Source: Blattamonas nauphoetae (lineage: Eukaryota; Preaxostyla; Oxymonadida). Taken from it: a stretch of 64,000 nucleotides of DNA. Each line of letters starts with the position of its first letter. Position 1 is the first letter of the stretch. Position numbers and translations under genes: made by a program. Positions 1 through 9,000 of this stretch are shown in pieces. Location of the stretch: positions 310,001 through 374,000 of the forward strand of contig JARBJD010000020.1 of the NCBI GenBank assembly GCA_033064195.1, in the 5' to 3' direction. Below the pieces are notes generated by a model. The model searched no databases, had not been told where the DNA came from, and saw only the letters and a list, made by a program, of their open reading frames with translations.

Positions 1-258
1 TGGAGAGAGCCTTAAAGCGTAGAGCTCTCTTTTTTTTTTAGTTTTTTCGTGAGCATATGGTATTGTCTTCATTTCATTCGTTTCTATGTTTTTTAACGAC
101 AAAGAGCTTTTCCTCAATATATCATTCGTTAAGGGTTAATTGACACTACTCGTCGAATTGTCGTTTTTCCGAAGACATTCGATATCTCGGATGGAGAACC
201 CCATTCAACGTGATCCCCCCTTTCTATTTTTTTTTCATCCACCTCATCTCAATTTGTG
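1..258. other. Upstream flank of the first gene, no gene seen
   Basis: AT-rich sequence with T and A runs precedes the first gene. I see no exon, RNA gene or repeat in it. It probably holds the 5' flank and promoter of the acetyltransferase that begins at 259. Confidence 0.4.
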
Positions 259-798
259 ATGGATCGTACAACAATACCTCTTCCATTAGTGGAATCTGAT
301 CTTACTCTTCGACAATTTCGTTGGGATGACAAAGAAGCCATTCTCAGACTCGGAAACAATGAAAACGTCAGCCGATATTTAACCTACGCTTTTCCAAATC
401 CTTACCTTCCTGAGAACGCTGATGCTTGGCTCTCTTTTGTCACAAGCGACGATCAAGCTCATAATCTTGCCATCGAATGGAAAGGCCAATTTGTGGGTGG
501 CATTGGCATCAACGTCCTCACTGACGTCCACTCTCGAACAGGAGAAGTTGGCTATTGGCTTGGAGAACCGTTCTGGCGAAAAGGGATCATGCCACGTGCT
601 GTATCACTATTCGTCCCATATGCGTTTGCCAATTTTAACCTTCTCCGAATTCAAGCCTGCGTCTTTGCAGGAAATGGAGGATCGATGCGGGTTTTGGAGA
701 AATGTCAATTTGTGAAGGAAGCAATCCATCGCAAGTATTGTTTCAAACACGGGACGGTGTACGACGGACATATGTACGCTAGACTCGCTCCAGAGTAA
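259..798 (+). CDS. GNAT-family N-acetyltransferase (RimJ/RimL-like)
   Basis: Predicted 179-residue soluble acetyltransferase that would move an acetyl group from acetyl-CoA to an amine; the substrate is unknown. The N-terminus has the beta1-alpha1 pattern of the Acetyltransf_3 group (LTLRQFRWDDKEAI). The core strand GEVGYWLGEPFWRKGI, at about residues 96-111, includes the acetyl-CoA loop region. The late segment AGNGGSMRVLEKCQF matches the usual xNxxSxxxxEKxGF block of RimJ/RimL proteins. The full domain is present and the length is normal. The start is the ATG at 259; a GTG codon precedes it in frame. No intron is needed. The closest architecture known to me is bacterial, so transfer from bacteria is possible but not shown. 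The neighbour BRK1 lies 230 bp downstream on the same strand. Confidence 0.8.
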   Translation: MDRTTIPLPLVESDLTLRQFRWDDKEAILRLGNNENVSRYLTYAFPNPYLPENADAWLSFVTSDDQAHNLAIEWKGQFVGGIGINVLTDVHSRTGEVGYWLGEPFWRKGIMPRAVSLFVPYAFANFNLLRIQACVFAGNGGSMRVLEKCQFVKEAIHRKYCFKHGTVYDGHMYARLAPE

Positions 799-1027
799 AT
801 GACATGTGTTGTGAGATCTCGTTCCATTCGATCATTGCCATTTGCTGTGCATGATCCTCTCTAGTTCGTCTTCTTTTCACTTCACTGATAAATGTGATTA
901 AACAACATTTTCTTGAAGTGAATAAATTCTTAAACTTCTTTCAGCATGCTCAGATTGATCCACCCTTACTTCAATTTCACAGCTCATTTTAGGTATCTCT
1001 TTTCTCTCTTCTTACTCATCTCTTTAG

Positions 1028-1249
1028 ATGTCAAAATTGAATCCTGTTGAAGCTGACAAAGAAATTCAAGAAGATTGGGTCGTGAGAGAAGCATACACAC
1101 GTGTTGAAAAGGCCATCACCGATCTCATTAATTCTGTCAATGATTTCACGACATCTACCAATATCCGTTTGGCACATTTGCGGACCCGGTTAGAATATGT
1201 CGAACAAGCTGTTTCCACAATCGAAAAGAAGACAGGCATTCAATTGTAA
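1028..1249 (+). CDS. BRK1: BRICK1 (BRK1/HSPC300), SCAR/WAVE complex subunit
   Basis: A 73-residue, single-exon protein. Residues 13-70 line up by eye with BRK1/HSPC300: an early IQEDWVVREAY block (the family has IHQDWANREY), then a single long amphipathic helix ending RLEYVEQAVSTIEKK (family RIEYIEARV). BRK1 is the smallest subunit of the pentameric WAVE regulatory complex, where it packs against SCAR and ABI helices and controls Arp2/3-driven actin assembly at the membrane. Length is near the animal and plant size of about 75 residues. The start is the only in-frame ATG, just after a CTCTTTAG run that could be an untranslated intron end. The recognition is from memory of the family; no alignment was run. 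Confidence 0.85.
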   Translation: MSKLNPVEADKEIQEDWVVREAYTRVEKAITDLINSVNDFTTSTNIRLAHLRTRLEYVEQAVSTIEKKTGIQL

Positions 1250-1884
1250 GACCACCAAATTTCACTGCACATCATCGCGACTATTTCCAGCGTCTCCTCA
1301 TTATTTTGTGTTCATTTCGATCTTCCTTCAATGCATTATGATTTAATTAATACAGGGAGAGACAACACGAACCTCTACAACCAGTGCTTCCATGAGAAGA
1401 ACTGGTTTTGGTTGACCTATTTTGCTCTGAAAATCCTCTTGATGGATACCGATGTCTCTTCAGAATTTTTGATACATTTCGTTCCTCCTTAAAAGCACGA
1501 CCAGTTTCCAATAAAACGAGGTTCATGTCGCCAAAAGCAACGTCTGAAATGCCACGGAACGAATTCTCATCTTAACGGTACTACAAGAGATAAAAACCAT
1601 CAATGATTCACGAAAACATACTTTGTTGAAACCGATTTCTGACGAGTTCTCAACGAAGCACTTTCTGCACATGTTCAGGGCGTATTTGCGAATGAGACCA
1701 TGTGTGTTTCCGCAAGAGCGGCTAGAGGGAGAAAGAAACAGATTATCACAGAAATCTCATTAAGATACCATTTGCGTGAACCTGGGCCGAATTTCTTGGG
1801 GTGTGAGTTGAGTTGTTGTGGCATGATTGTCGTGAGGAAGACAGAAATTGAAGCGCTTATTTAGGACATCCAATCTGAAACACG
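1250..1884. other. Intergenic region, no gene recognised
   Basis: About 635 bases between BRK1 and SNU13. There is no long open frame on either strand and no tRNA- or snRNA-like hallmark visible by eye. It should contain the BRK1 3' end and the SNU13 promoter. A small spliced gene or an ncRNA cannot be excluded. Confidence 0.4.
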
Positions 1885-2377
1885 ATGACAACAGACCCAC
1901 GTGCAATTCCACTCGCTAATGACAATCTTACCGTAGAAATTCTCAAGTTAGTGAAGAATGCTCAAGGATACAAGCAGGTTCGTCGCGGAGCCAATGAAAC
2001 TACAAAATCTCTCAACCGGTCCGTAATTTTCTCATTCCTGTAGTTTTCCATGTTGCAGAGGTCTCGCTGAATTTGTTGTGCTTGCAGCTGATGCAATCCC
2101 CCTCGAAATCATCCTCCAAATCCCATTGATCTGCGAAGATAAAGTCTGACTTCTCCCTTGTCATCGATCTCTATCTATCATCTTACTAATGTTCAATCAT
2201 CCTTTATCCATCCCATAGAATATCTCATATGTGTTTGTCCCGTCCAAAAACGCCCTTGGAAGAAGCTGCGGCATCTCTCGTCCCGTCGTCGCCTGTGCTG
2301 TCATTGGTAATGACCAATCGCCTCTGTCCAAACAAATCACAACGCTCCGTGATCAGATCGAAAAGCTTCTGGTGTGA
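1885..2377 (+). CDS. SNU13: SNU13 / 15.5K (NHP2L1), L7Ae-family RNA-binding protein
   Basis: Three exons, 1885-2018, 2059-2143 and 2219-2377, give a 125-residue protein; the human protein has 128. Introns are 40 nt (2019-2058) and 75 nt (2144-2218), both GT-AG. The second has a TTACTAAT branch-point-like motif. Diagnostic stretches are [19 protein letters not shown] (family NYKQLRKGANEATKTLNRG), [19 protein letters not shown] at the exon 2 end, and [19 protein letters not shown] in exon 3. SNU13 binds the kink-turn of U4 snRNA in the tri-snRNP and of box C/D snoRNAs, so it serves both splicing and rRNA methylation. No piece exceeds 53 codons, so simple ORF calling misses the gene; exon joins were chosen to keep conserved residues in phase. 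Confidence 0.93.
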
Positions 2378-2950
2378 GAGTTAATGATGATGTCAATACA
2401 TCTGAAACTGAACATTTCCCTCAACTTTTTTTGCCAATTGAAAGCTGCTTGCTGGAAAATGTTTGGTGGTTATTCTCGCAGATTTGGACAGAACCTCTTC
2501 GGTGGAGATGGTTTTTTCTCGTTTTACCTTCAATAATGTGTTGTACTCTTCTTGAACATGACTGAGAACTTTCTCATCTCGGCCATCTTCCCACATTATC
2601 GAATGACCTCTCTCATGTCACCATTCATTTCTCGCACTTCCGGGTCGTGGATACGAACGGGAAAAATGAAAAAATGGCCCTACATCAACCGTTTCTGTGA
2701 TGCGACATCAGAGCTGTTCAATTGGTCCTGACCTATGAAGGTCAAGGTAAATTGAATGATGAGCTCTTCCAATAGTGTCTCTCTGTGATAGGGACTTTCA
2801 TCTTTATCGTTTGGGAGTGTATTTCCAGGCATTTTGACAAAGAGGACGAAGAAGAGTTCATCAGTCCGTTGAGTGCTCAGATAAGAGTGAAGAGCAATCA
2901 AATCAAGACTATGAATAGTGATGAACAAGGAGAAGTAATATTAATGTTGA
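2378..2950. other. Gap between SNU13 and cysteine synthase; possible small minus-strand exons
   Basis: The minus strand between about 2620 and 2930 reads as short protein-like stretches, for example TQRTDELFFVLFVKMPG and HFFIFPVRIHDPEVREMNG, in different frames and separated by plausible splice sites (CTTCATAG, ATCACAG). This could be a small multi-exon gene, but I cannot identify a family or fix its ends. The plus strand offers a competing 71-codon frame at 2785-3000. Treat as unresolved. Confidence 0.25.
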
Positions 2951-4096
2951 TTACAGTGATTCTGTCGGTAGGTTCGTCATTCGTTCAAACAATTCACTGA
3001 AGAGTGGTGTGGATAGATACCGTGATCCGCTATCCGGGAAAATGACAACGATCTGAAGGATATATGAACATAACAAAGTCTGACCGTCTTCCCATGAGTT
3101 GCTGGATCTTCTGCGAGTTTGAGGGCACCGGCGAGGGCAGCACCCGCCGAGATGCCGACCATCATTCCTTCTTCTGTTGCAACACGACTAAAGAGGTTCT
3201 ATGTAACTTAGAAAAGATAAATACCGGCTCAGGGCGATAGCATCAGCGGTTTTAACACGAAGAACTTGATCGGTATATTTTGGGTCGAATAGTCCAGGAA
3301 CAAAGCCTGCTCCAATGCCCTGGATTCCATGAGGACCCATTTTCTCACCAGACAAGACAGCTGATTCATCCGGCTCCACAGCAACAACCTGGAGAATGGA
3401 TAATGAAAAAACACGACTTTGATCGAAGGATTTTTTGATTTAAGATATTTTGAGCATCCGGAAAGTGTTGCACAAGTCCCACCACCCGCAACAAAATAAT
3501 CAATTTTTCCCTGAGTGTCCTGCCAGATTTCTGGGCCTGTAGATCTGTCGAATATGAAAAGATGAGAGAAATACAATTCGTGACCGAGGCTGTTTGATGG
3601 GTTCTCAAACTGTGATGGAATCCAAATGTCCTGATTCTCTTTTTTCATCATCTCAGCCTTTTGGATAGCGCCCGGGATACCTGGGAAGAGTGAGGAGAGA
3701 TCGGAAGAATTTACCTGCTTTCCCTGGTGTTAACAGCACATCAGCACCAAATGACGCCATTGTGACACGGCGTTCAACACTCATTGTCTCGGGCATAACA
3801 ACAATGCATTTGTAGCCTTTGAGAGCCGAGATCCATGCAAGGCCGATTCCTGTGTTTCCGGAGGTCGGTTCAACAATGATTGTCTTTCCAGGGGTAATGA
3901 GTCCTGCTTTTTCAGCTTCTTCAATCATGTAGAAAGCGGCTCTGTCCTTCAGAGAGAGGTTGGGATTCATGAACTCCAACTTTGCAAGGATTGTGCATTG
4001 GCAATCCTTTGTAATATTATTCAATCTGACCAGTGGGGTGTTTCCGATCACCCCGAGAAGAGAATCATAGACTTTTCCACGAGATGGGACTGTCAT
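2951..4096 (-). CDS. Cysteine synthase (O-acetylserine sulfhydrylase), six exons
   Basis: PLP-dependent enzyme making cysteine from O-acetylserine and sulfide. Five minute GT-AG introns, 3681-3714, 3545-3574, 3389-3417, 3188-3224 and 3053-3084 (34, 30, 29, 37 and 32 nt), give a 327-residue protein of normal family length. Landmarks are the substrate entry block GNTPLVRLN (18-26), the PLP lysine K50 in LSLKDRAA, the substrate loop PTSGNTGIGLAW, the helix cap GPEIW, the phosphate loop GGGTCATLSG, GPHGIQGIGAGFVP, and the GISAGAALAGALKLA helix. The last exon ends RYLSTPLFSELFERM. The second intron was placed to restore the usual seven residues between NPSN and TGPEIW. The family is common in anaerobic protists, often by bacterial transfer, but the five introns show long residence here. 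Confidence 0.92.
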
Positions 4097-4273
4097 CGAA
4101 TCGAGAGAAGTTATTATGAGTAAAGATCGTTGTCGAAAAATTCGAGTATCTCAACCCAGCAAACAACGACGTAAGGTTGAATATTATGACATTCACAGGG
4201 CTGTGGGCAATTTTCCAATCGTTGCAAACGTCTTAAATTACATTTTCTTGCGATCTCTCCCCAATTCAGAAAA

Positions 4274-5098
4274 ATGAAAGCTACACACTCCGACGATTTC
4301 CTTCATCATGGACTCAGTCTTTATCCAATATCACCCGATTCGGATTCTTTATTCGATTATTTCTCATTCACATCATCCATTGACACGCACCCAATAATTT
4401 CACTCTCTCCTCCTCCACATTCATCATTTATCCATTCTGCTCTTTCCCCACCCCCAGTTTCTGAAAATATACTCACTAACCATCCCATCACTAGTGATTC
4501 TTCCATTCCTAACTCTTCGTATCTAGACGTTCCTGCGACAACGCCAAATTCACGTCTATCCGACAATACTGCGTCATCTCCTCCACTCCAACCAGACTCC
4601 TCGTCATATTTTTCTCCGAATTCTCCTCCATTCACGTCGATCACGACCCCAACGTCCACACTCAGCTCGGCCGATCCGTCGCCCTGGGAAAAACCTTTCG
4701 GACGATTTAGTGGTCTATCACCAACTGCCCCACCATTCACTCCATCTTTATCACCCGGGCTTTCCATTCCTGTTCATTCTATCAAACCTTTCACCCCAAA
4801 ACAAAAGAAGATTCTCAATGAGGCCCCAAAACCCGACCAAAAACCAGAACAAATATACTTCAACTCCTCATCTGTCAAAACGATGACAACAAAGAATGTT
4901 GGAGCATGTATGATGCAACTAGGCCCTCATCCTCACTCATCATCTCACACACCTCGCCAAAACACCTCCCCAACACTCCTTATCACTTCTAATTCATCTC
5001 GACCGCTTCCTCCGACTCTTAATTCATCAATATCGAGATCCAGAGCGATTTATTTTGCCGGCCAACCGAAGCGTGATTCGCTTGGTCAAACGCCATAG
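4274..5098 (+). CDS. Ser/Pro-rich protein of unknown function
   Basis: Single-exon frame of 274 codons beginning at an ATG 177 bp from the divergently transcribed cysteine synthase. The product is mostly low-complexity Ser, Pro and Thr, expected to be disordered. A better-defined stretch follows at about residues 170-215, KPFTPKQKKILNEAPKPDQK, then TMTTKNVGACMMQLGPHPH. The tail SRSRAIYFAGQPKRDSLGQ is basic. There is no signal peptide or membrane segment. The family is not recognised. The opposite strand is also open at 4357-4767, but it is acidic, repetitive and looks like a shadow. The plus frame is preferred for its length, its clear ATG and the less biased C-terminal third. Confidence 0.55.
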   Translation: MKATHSDDFLHHGLSLYPISPDSDSLFDYFSFTSSIDTHPIISLSPPPHSSFIHSALSPPPVSENILTNHPITSDSSIPNSSYLDVPATTPNSRLSDNTASSPPLQPDSSSYFSPNSPPFTSITTPTSTLSSADPSPWEKPFGRFSGLSPTAPPFTPSLSPGLSIPVHSIKPFTPKQKKILNEAPKPDQKPEQIYFNSSSVKTMTTKNVGACMMQLGPHPHSSSHTPRQNTSPTLLITSNSSRPLPPTLNSSISRSRAIYFAGQPKRDSLGQTP

Positions 5099-6010
5099 TC
5101 ACGTTCTATATGTTCGACATTTTGAGTAATTTTTCCGAAAATGAGCTTCATCTCACAATAATCTTCTTTTGTTCATCTTACTCTTGTCTTAATACAATCA
5201 CACACTGTCTCTGCAACGGAGGAGAGAAAAAGTTTGTGTCTCTGAGAAAGGGACGCAACAATAACCCCTCAGTGTATGCCAACAGCTACACATTCATCTT
5301 CACATTGCAATAAATTGTGATAAGATGTTGTGATTTATCACAGAAAGCGAGAAAAGCGAAATGAGAAGTGAAACTGGAAAAGGGGGAGAATTAGTCGAAA
5401 AAGAAGACGATTTATGATGATATCGAACAGAATCCAATGTATCGAAAATGTGAGAGGACGGCAGAAGGTCGTCTTAACCCATTTTCGAGCTGAAGAAAAC
5501 AGAAAAACAGAAGCGATCAAAAAAGAACAAAAATTGTGAACTCGAAAGAGGGTGAAATCAATCCGTCAGACAGAAATGAGGTGTCCATCTGCGAATCTTC
5601 ATTCATCTCCGAAGGAAGACTCCTCGAGCGAGTGATTAGTTCTCAAAGAAGACAGACACGACATGGAAGATAGTCGAGGAGGTGACTTGACGGGGCTGCA
5701 TCGATCAACACAATCGATGGGTGTGTTGTGATTGGTGATTGGACTGTGTTGTGATGGATGAATGGACTGTGTTGTGACGAGTGAATTGAATACGATCTGG
5801 TTTCTGTTGTGTCGAAGGATCTCCGACACGTGACGTGGGTGTAAAGTCACTGAGTGAGCTGTGTCACTTCCGGACTCGAATGATGACAATGTGAGATGTG
5901 AGTGAAATGTAGAGAAACGTAGGTCGTTCACGTTTTTTTCTGAAGTGACCAGACGAGGTGTTCGCTCTTTCGCTCCTTCGATCGAGCCCTCAACACTGCC
6001 ATGTGCACCC
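5099..6010. other. Intergenic region between the Ser/Pro-rich gene and the surface-gene array
   Basis: About 0.9 kb where two convergent genes end. A minus-strand frame at 5599-6132 overlaps the end of the large receptor gene in another phase and has low-complexity sequence. It could be a spliced tail of that gene, but no splice pair is convincing. A run of near repeats around ggactgtgttgtgatggatg lies near 5740-5780. Nothing else is recognised. Confidence 0.35.
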
Positions 6011-9000
6011 CTATCCCATAATTCCTTTTTGTGGCGCCTGTTTCGGGAGCTTGTCCTCGACTGTGGAGAGGACACTGAGAATCGATGAGAGAGCCGGTCT
6101 CTGTTGAGGGTCGAGCGAAAGACATTCTCCAATCAAATCCCGGATTTGTTCGTCGACGCCTTCCATCTTCGGGAGAACTCCAATCGACAACGATCGGTTC
6201 GCATTCACTGCGTCTTGTTCCCCGAACGGGACAAGGCCAGTCTCGATCTCGTACAGGACAAGGCCGAGCCGAAAAACCGCCGCTTTGCGCTCGTCGATTT
6301 CTTTGATTTGTTGTCCATCTTCCACATTCTGTTCGGGAGCGTTGCATCGAAGGACTGACTGACTCATCACTCCCTGGTTGGGCGGCTGTGTGGACAGAGA
6401 GTGCTGTGCTGTTGTATCGAGCGACATTGTTTGTTGTTGGTTGGAGGCGTTTGGAAGACGAGAACCAGTCGGCTTGATCAGAAGGAAGATTTGCGATGCA
6501 TCATTCAACACGACAGAGTGTGATGTGAGCTGTGTGAGGAGGGGAGCGGTTGGATCTTGGATCATCAGATGCTGCAGTCCCTTTGTCACTGCGATCTGTG
6601 TCCTCCTCCTCTCTACACTCTCCTTCTGCACATGCAGTCTTTTGTAGAGAGTGTCTGTCTTGTCAACGATCTCAATCTCAAACTTCTCTTCGCATCGTAT
6701 TCCTTCGGCTCTGTTCTCCGCCGAGATGGTCTTTTGTGCTTTTTGAATCACACCGGAATCTTCTTCCTCCCCCAAAAGCGAGCCAGCAACACTCAACACC
6801 GAATTCCCGTTCAAATGACGAGCTGTAGAGACATTCGCTGTTGGCTGGTTTGCTTGGTCGAAGCAATCCTCCAGTTTTTCCACGTTCATTTCTTGAGCTT
6901 CCATCAGCGGCGTGTCTTTGTGTTCATTTTTGGTTTGTTTTCGTCGTTTGATGAGGATGACAATGACGATCAGAGCGATGAGAGCGCAGATGAGAACGAT
7001 GATGAGAGGAAGCCACCATTTCATGTTCTCCAGGGCTGCTTGTGCCATTCGATCGGAAGAGTTCATTTGGATCTGGAAGGAATTTGTGGTTTTCACTCCA
7101 TTTCCATATACAAGCCTTCCTCGCCATTCCAGCTTCGACGAGAGAGAGGAGAAGGTGGTGATTGCAACGGAGAGTGTGATGAGCGTATCAGTGAAGGAGA
7201 GAGTTGGGAGGGAATTGGAGAATGCACTCGGCTCCAACTCAAAGTCCGTGGAGTTCTGTTCAATTCCTTCTTTTGTGATGGAAAATACATCCAGTGACAG
7301 TCCACATGGAACGAAGTCTGTGCCAACAATGCTGATGTTGAAGTTCTGTTGTTTCTTGTCATATTTTGATGAGGATTCGTCTGCAGACAGTGATGGAACG
7401 AACAGTGGCGAATCAACGTTCGCTTGCTCGCCTTTCAAAGAACAATCTCCGAGTGAGATCCACGCTGACGGATGATCTTTCGTTCCGTCTCCGCTGATCA
7501 GACTCCCAATCGACACAGATCCTGTTTCAGAGCATTGAATGTTGCGACGAGCTGAAGGGAAAGTCGTGTCATGCGGTGAGTTTCCGAAGAAAGACGAAGA
7601 CACGACGGACAGAGAACCTCCTTTCATGTGGACAACACCTTGATTGAGTGAAGAGAATGACGACGAGGAGAGATGGACAGTTGATGCATCGGAACGGAAG
7701 ATCCCTGTCGTCCATGAGCACAACGCGCCTTCTGTGTCGAGAGCGATGCCTGATTCATCTCCGATGATCGAGCAGAAACTGATCGTCAGGACTCCGTTTT
7801 CCAAAACGGTGACGAACACAAAAAGTGGGTCTGTTGACTGAATTACAGCCTCAATTTGATTGAGTTTCAACGACGTATCGGTTACAGTCACAGCAGTCTG
7901 ATTGTGTGCAGAGAAAGCGTCTTTTACAACCAGTTCGGGCTCTGTTGTTGGTCCAGCCTCGAAGAGAACATCCATTCCGGTGTTGATTCTGACGGGGGAA
8001 GAGAGCGTCGAGTTGTGAAGAATTCTGAGCGAGGGAAGTGGGATCTGGAGTGTTGATGCGATCAGCCAAGCAGCATCCATCGTTGTGCAGGGCCTTGTGA
8101 GCGTTCCACACGTCCTCGAAGTTGAAGAGATTGGAGACGAATCGACATGAAATGTGATCTCATCAGGACGAACGAGGGTTTGGAGTGAAAGACCATTCTG
8201 GACGAGAATCATATCATCCTCGTCTCCAACTCTGGAAATGGAGCTGACCGGATCAACACTGTTGAACTTGAGGGTGTCTGGCCAACCAATCTCATATTCA
8301 CTCACTGTTCGCCCTCCATTCTCAGAAAATTCGACGATGAACGAGAGGGATGTGAGCTTCACGACGAAAGATCCTGTTTTGGGAAGATGCGTGCCAGTCA
8401 CTCGGAACTCGTATGAGATGTTCATCTGGTTGGCAAACTCGAACATGAGTGAAGAGACAATTGGGGGGTTTGGGATGAGGACATTGACATCATCGTTCAC
8501 GACGATTGATGTCAGGACTCCCATCAAGTCCTTTTCCACTTTTGAAACGATGTATGTCTTGCCTGGGACGAGGAACGTTGGAGAAGAATCGACAATCGAG
8601 ACTTGGTCAAGAACAATCATATTGTCGACTGTTGCTGTTCCAGACACAACGACAGTTTGTTCACCAGAGCAAGTGAACGTCACTTTGTATGATCCAGTCT
8701 CGAACAACACTCCCGTCAGAGAAATCTCCACACCCGTCTTCTGTTTGATGATGTCGATGGATGCGTTCTCAACACGTGGCGGTTCTTCAGGAGTTGTCAA
8801 CGTCAATGTGTCTTCAAGATGGACCTTCCTTCCCGACAGTGTCGCTCTTTCAATCGTGTAAGTTGTGTCGTATTTGAGCTGATTCACATCAGCGGTTTTG
8901 GGATACAACGAGTAATCCCTTATCTCTGTTGAGTCATGTGCACTGCAGAGGATTTGTTGTGAAGGTTCATGATTGATGTCGGATGACATGGTGAGCACGA

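Noticed and set aside
3366-3608. Overlapping frames inside the cysteine synthase as separate genes
   Set aside because: Removing five small introns joins the conserved blocks into one normal-length enzyme, so the frames are artefacts of unspliced introns.
4357-4767. Minus-strand 136-codon frame opposite the Ser/Pro-rich gene
   Set aside because: It is a Gly/Glu-rich shadow of the plus frame, which is longer and has a clean ATG.
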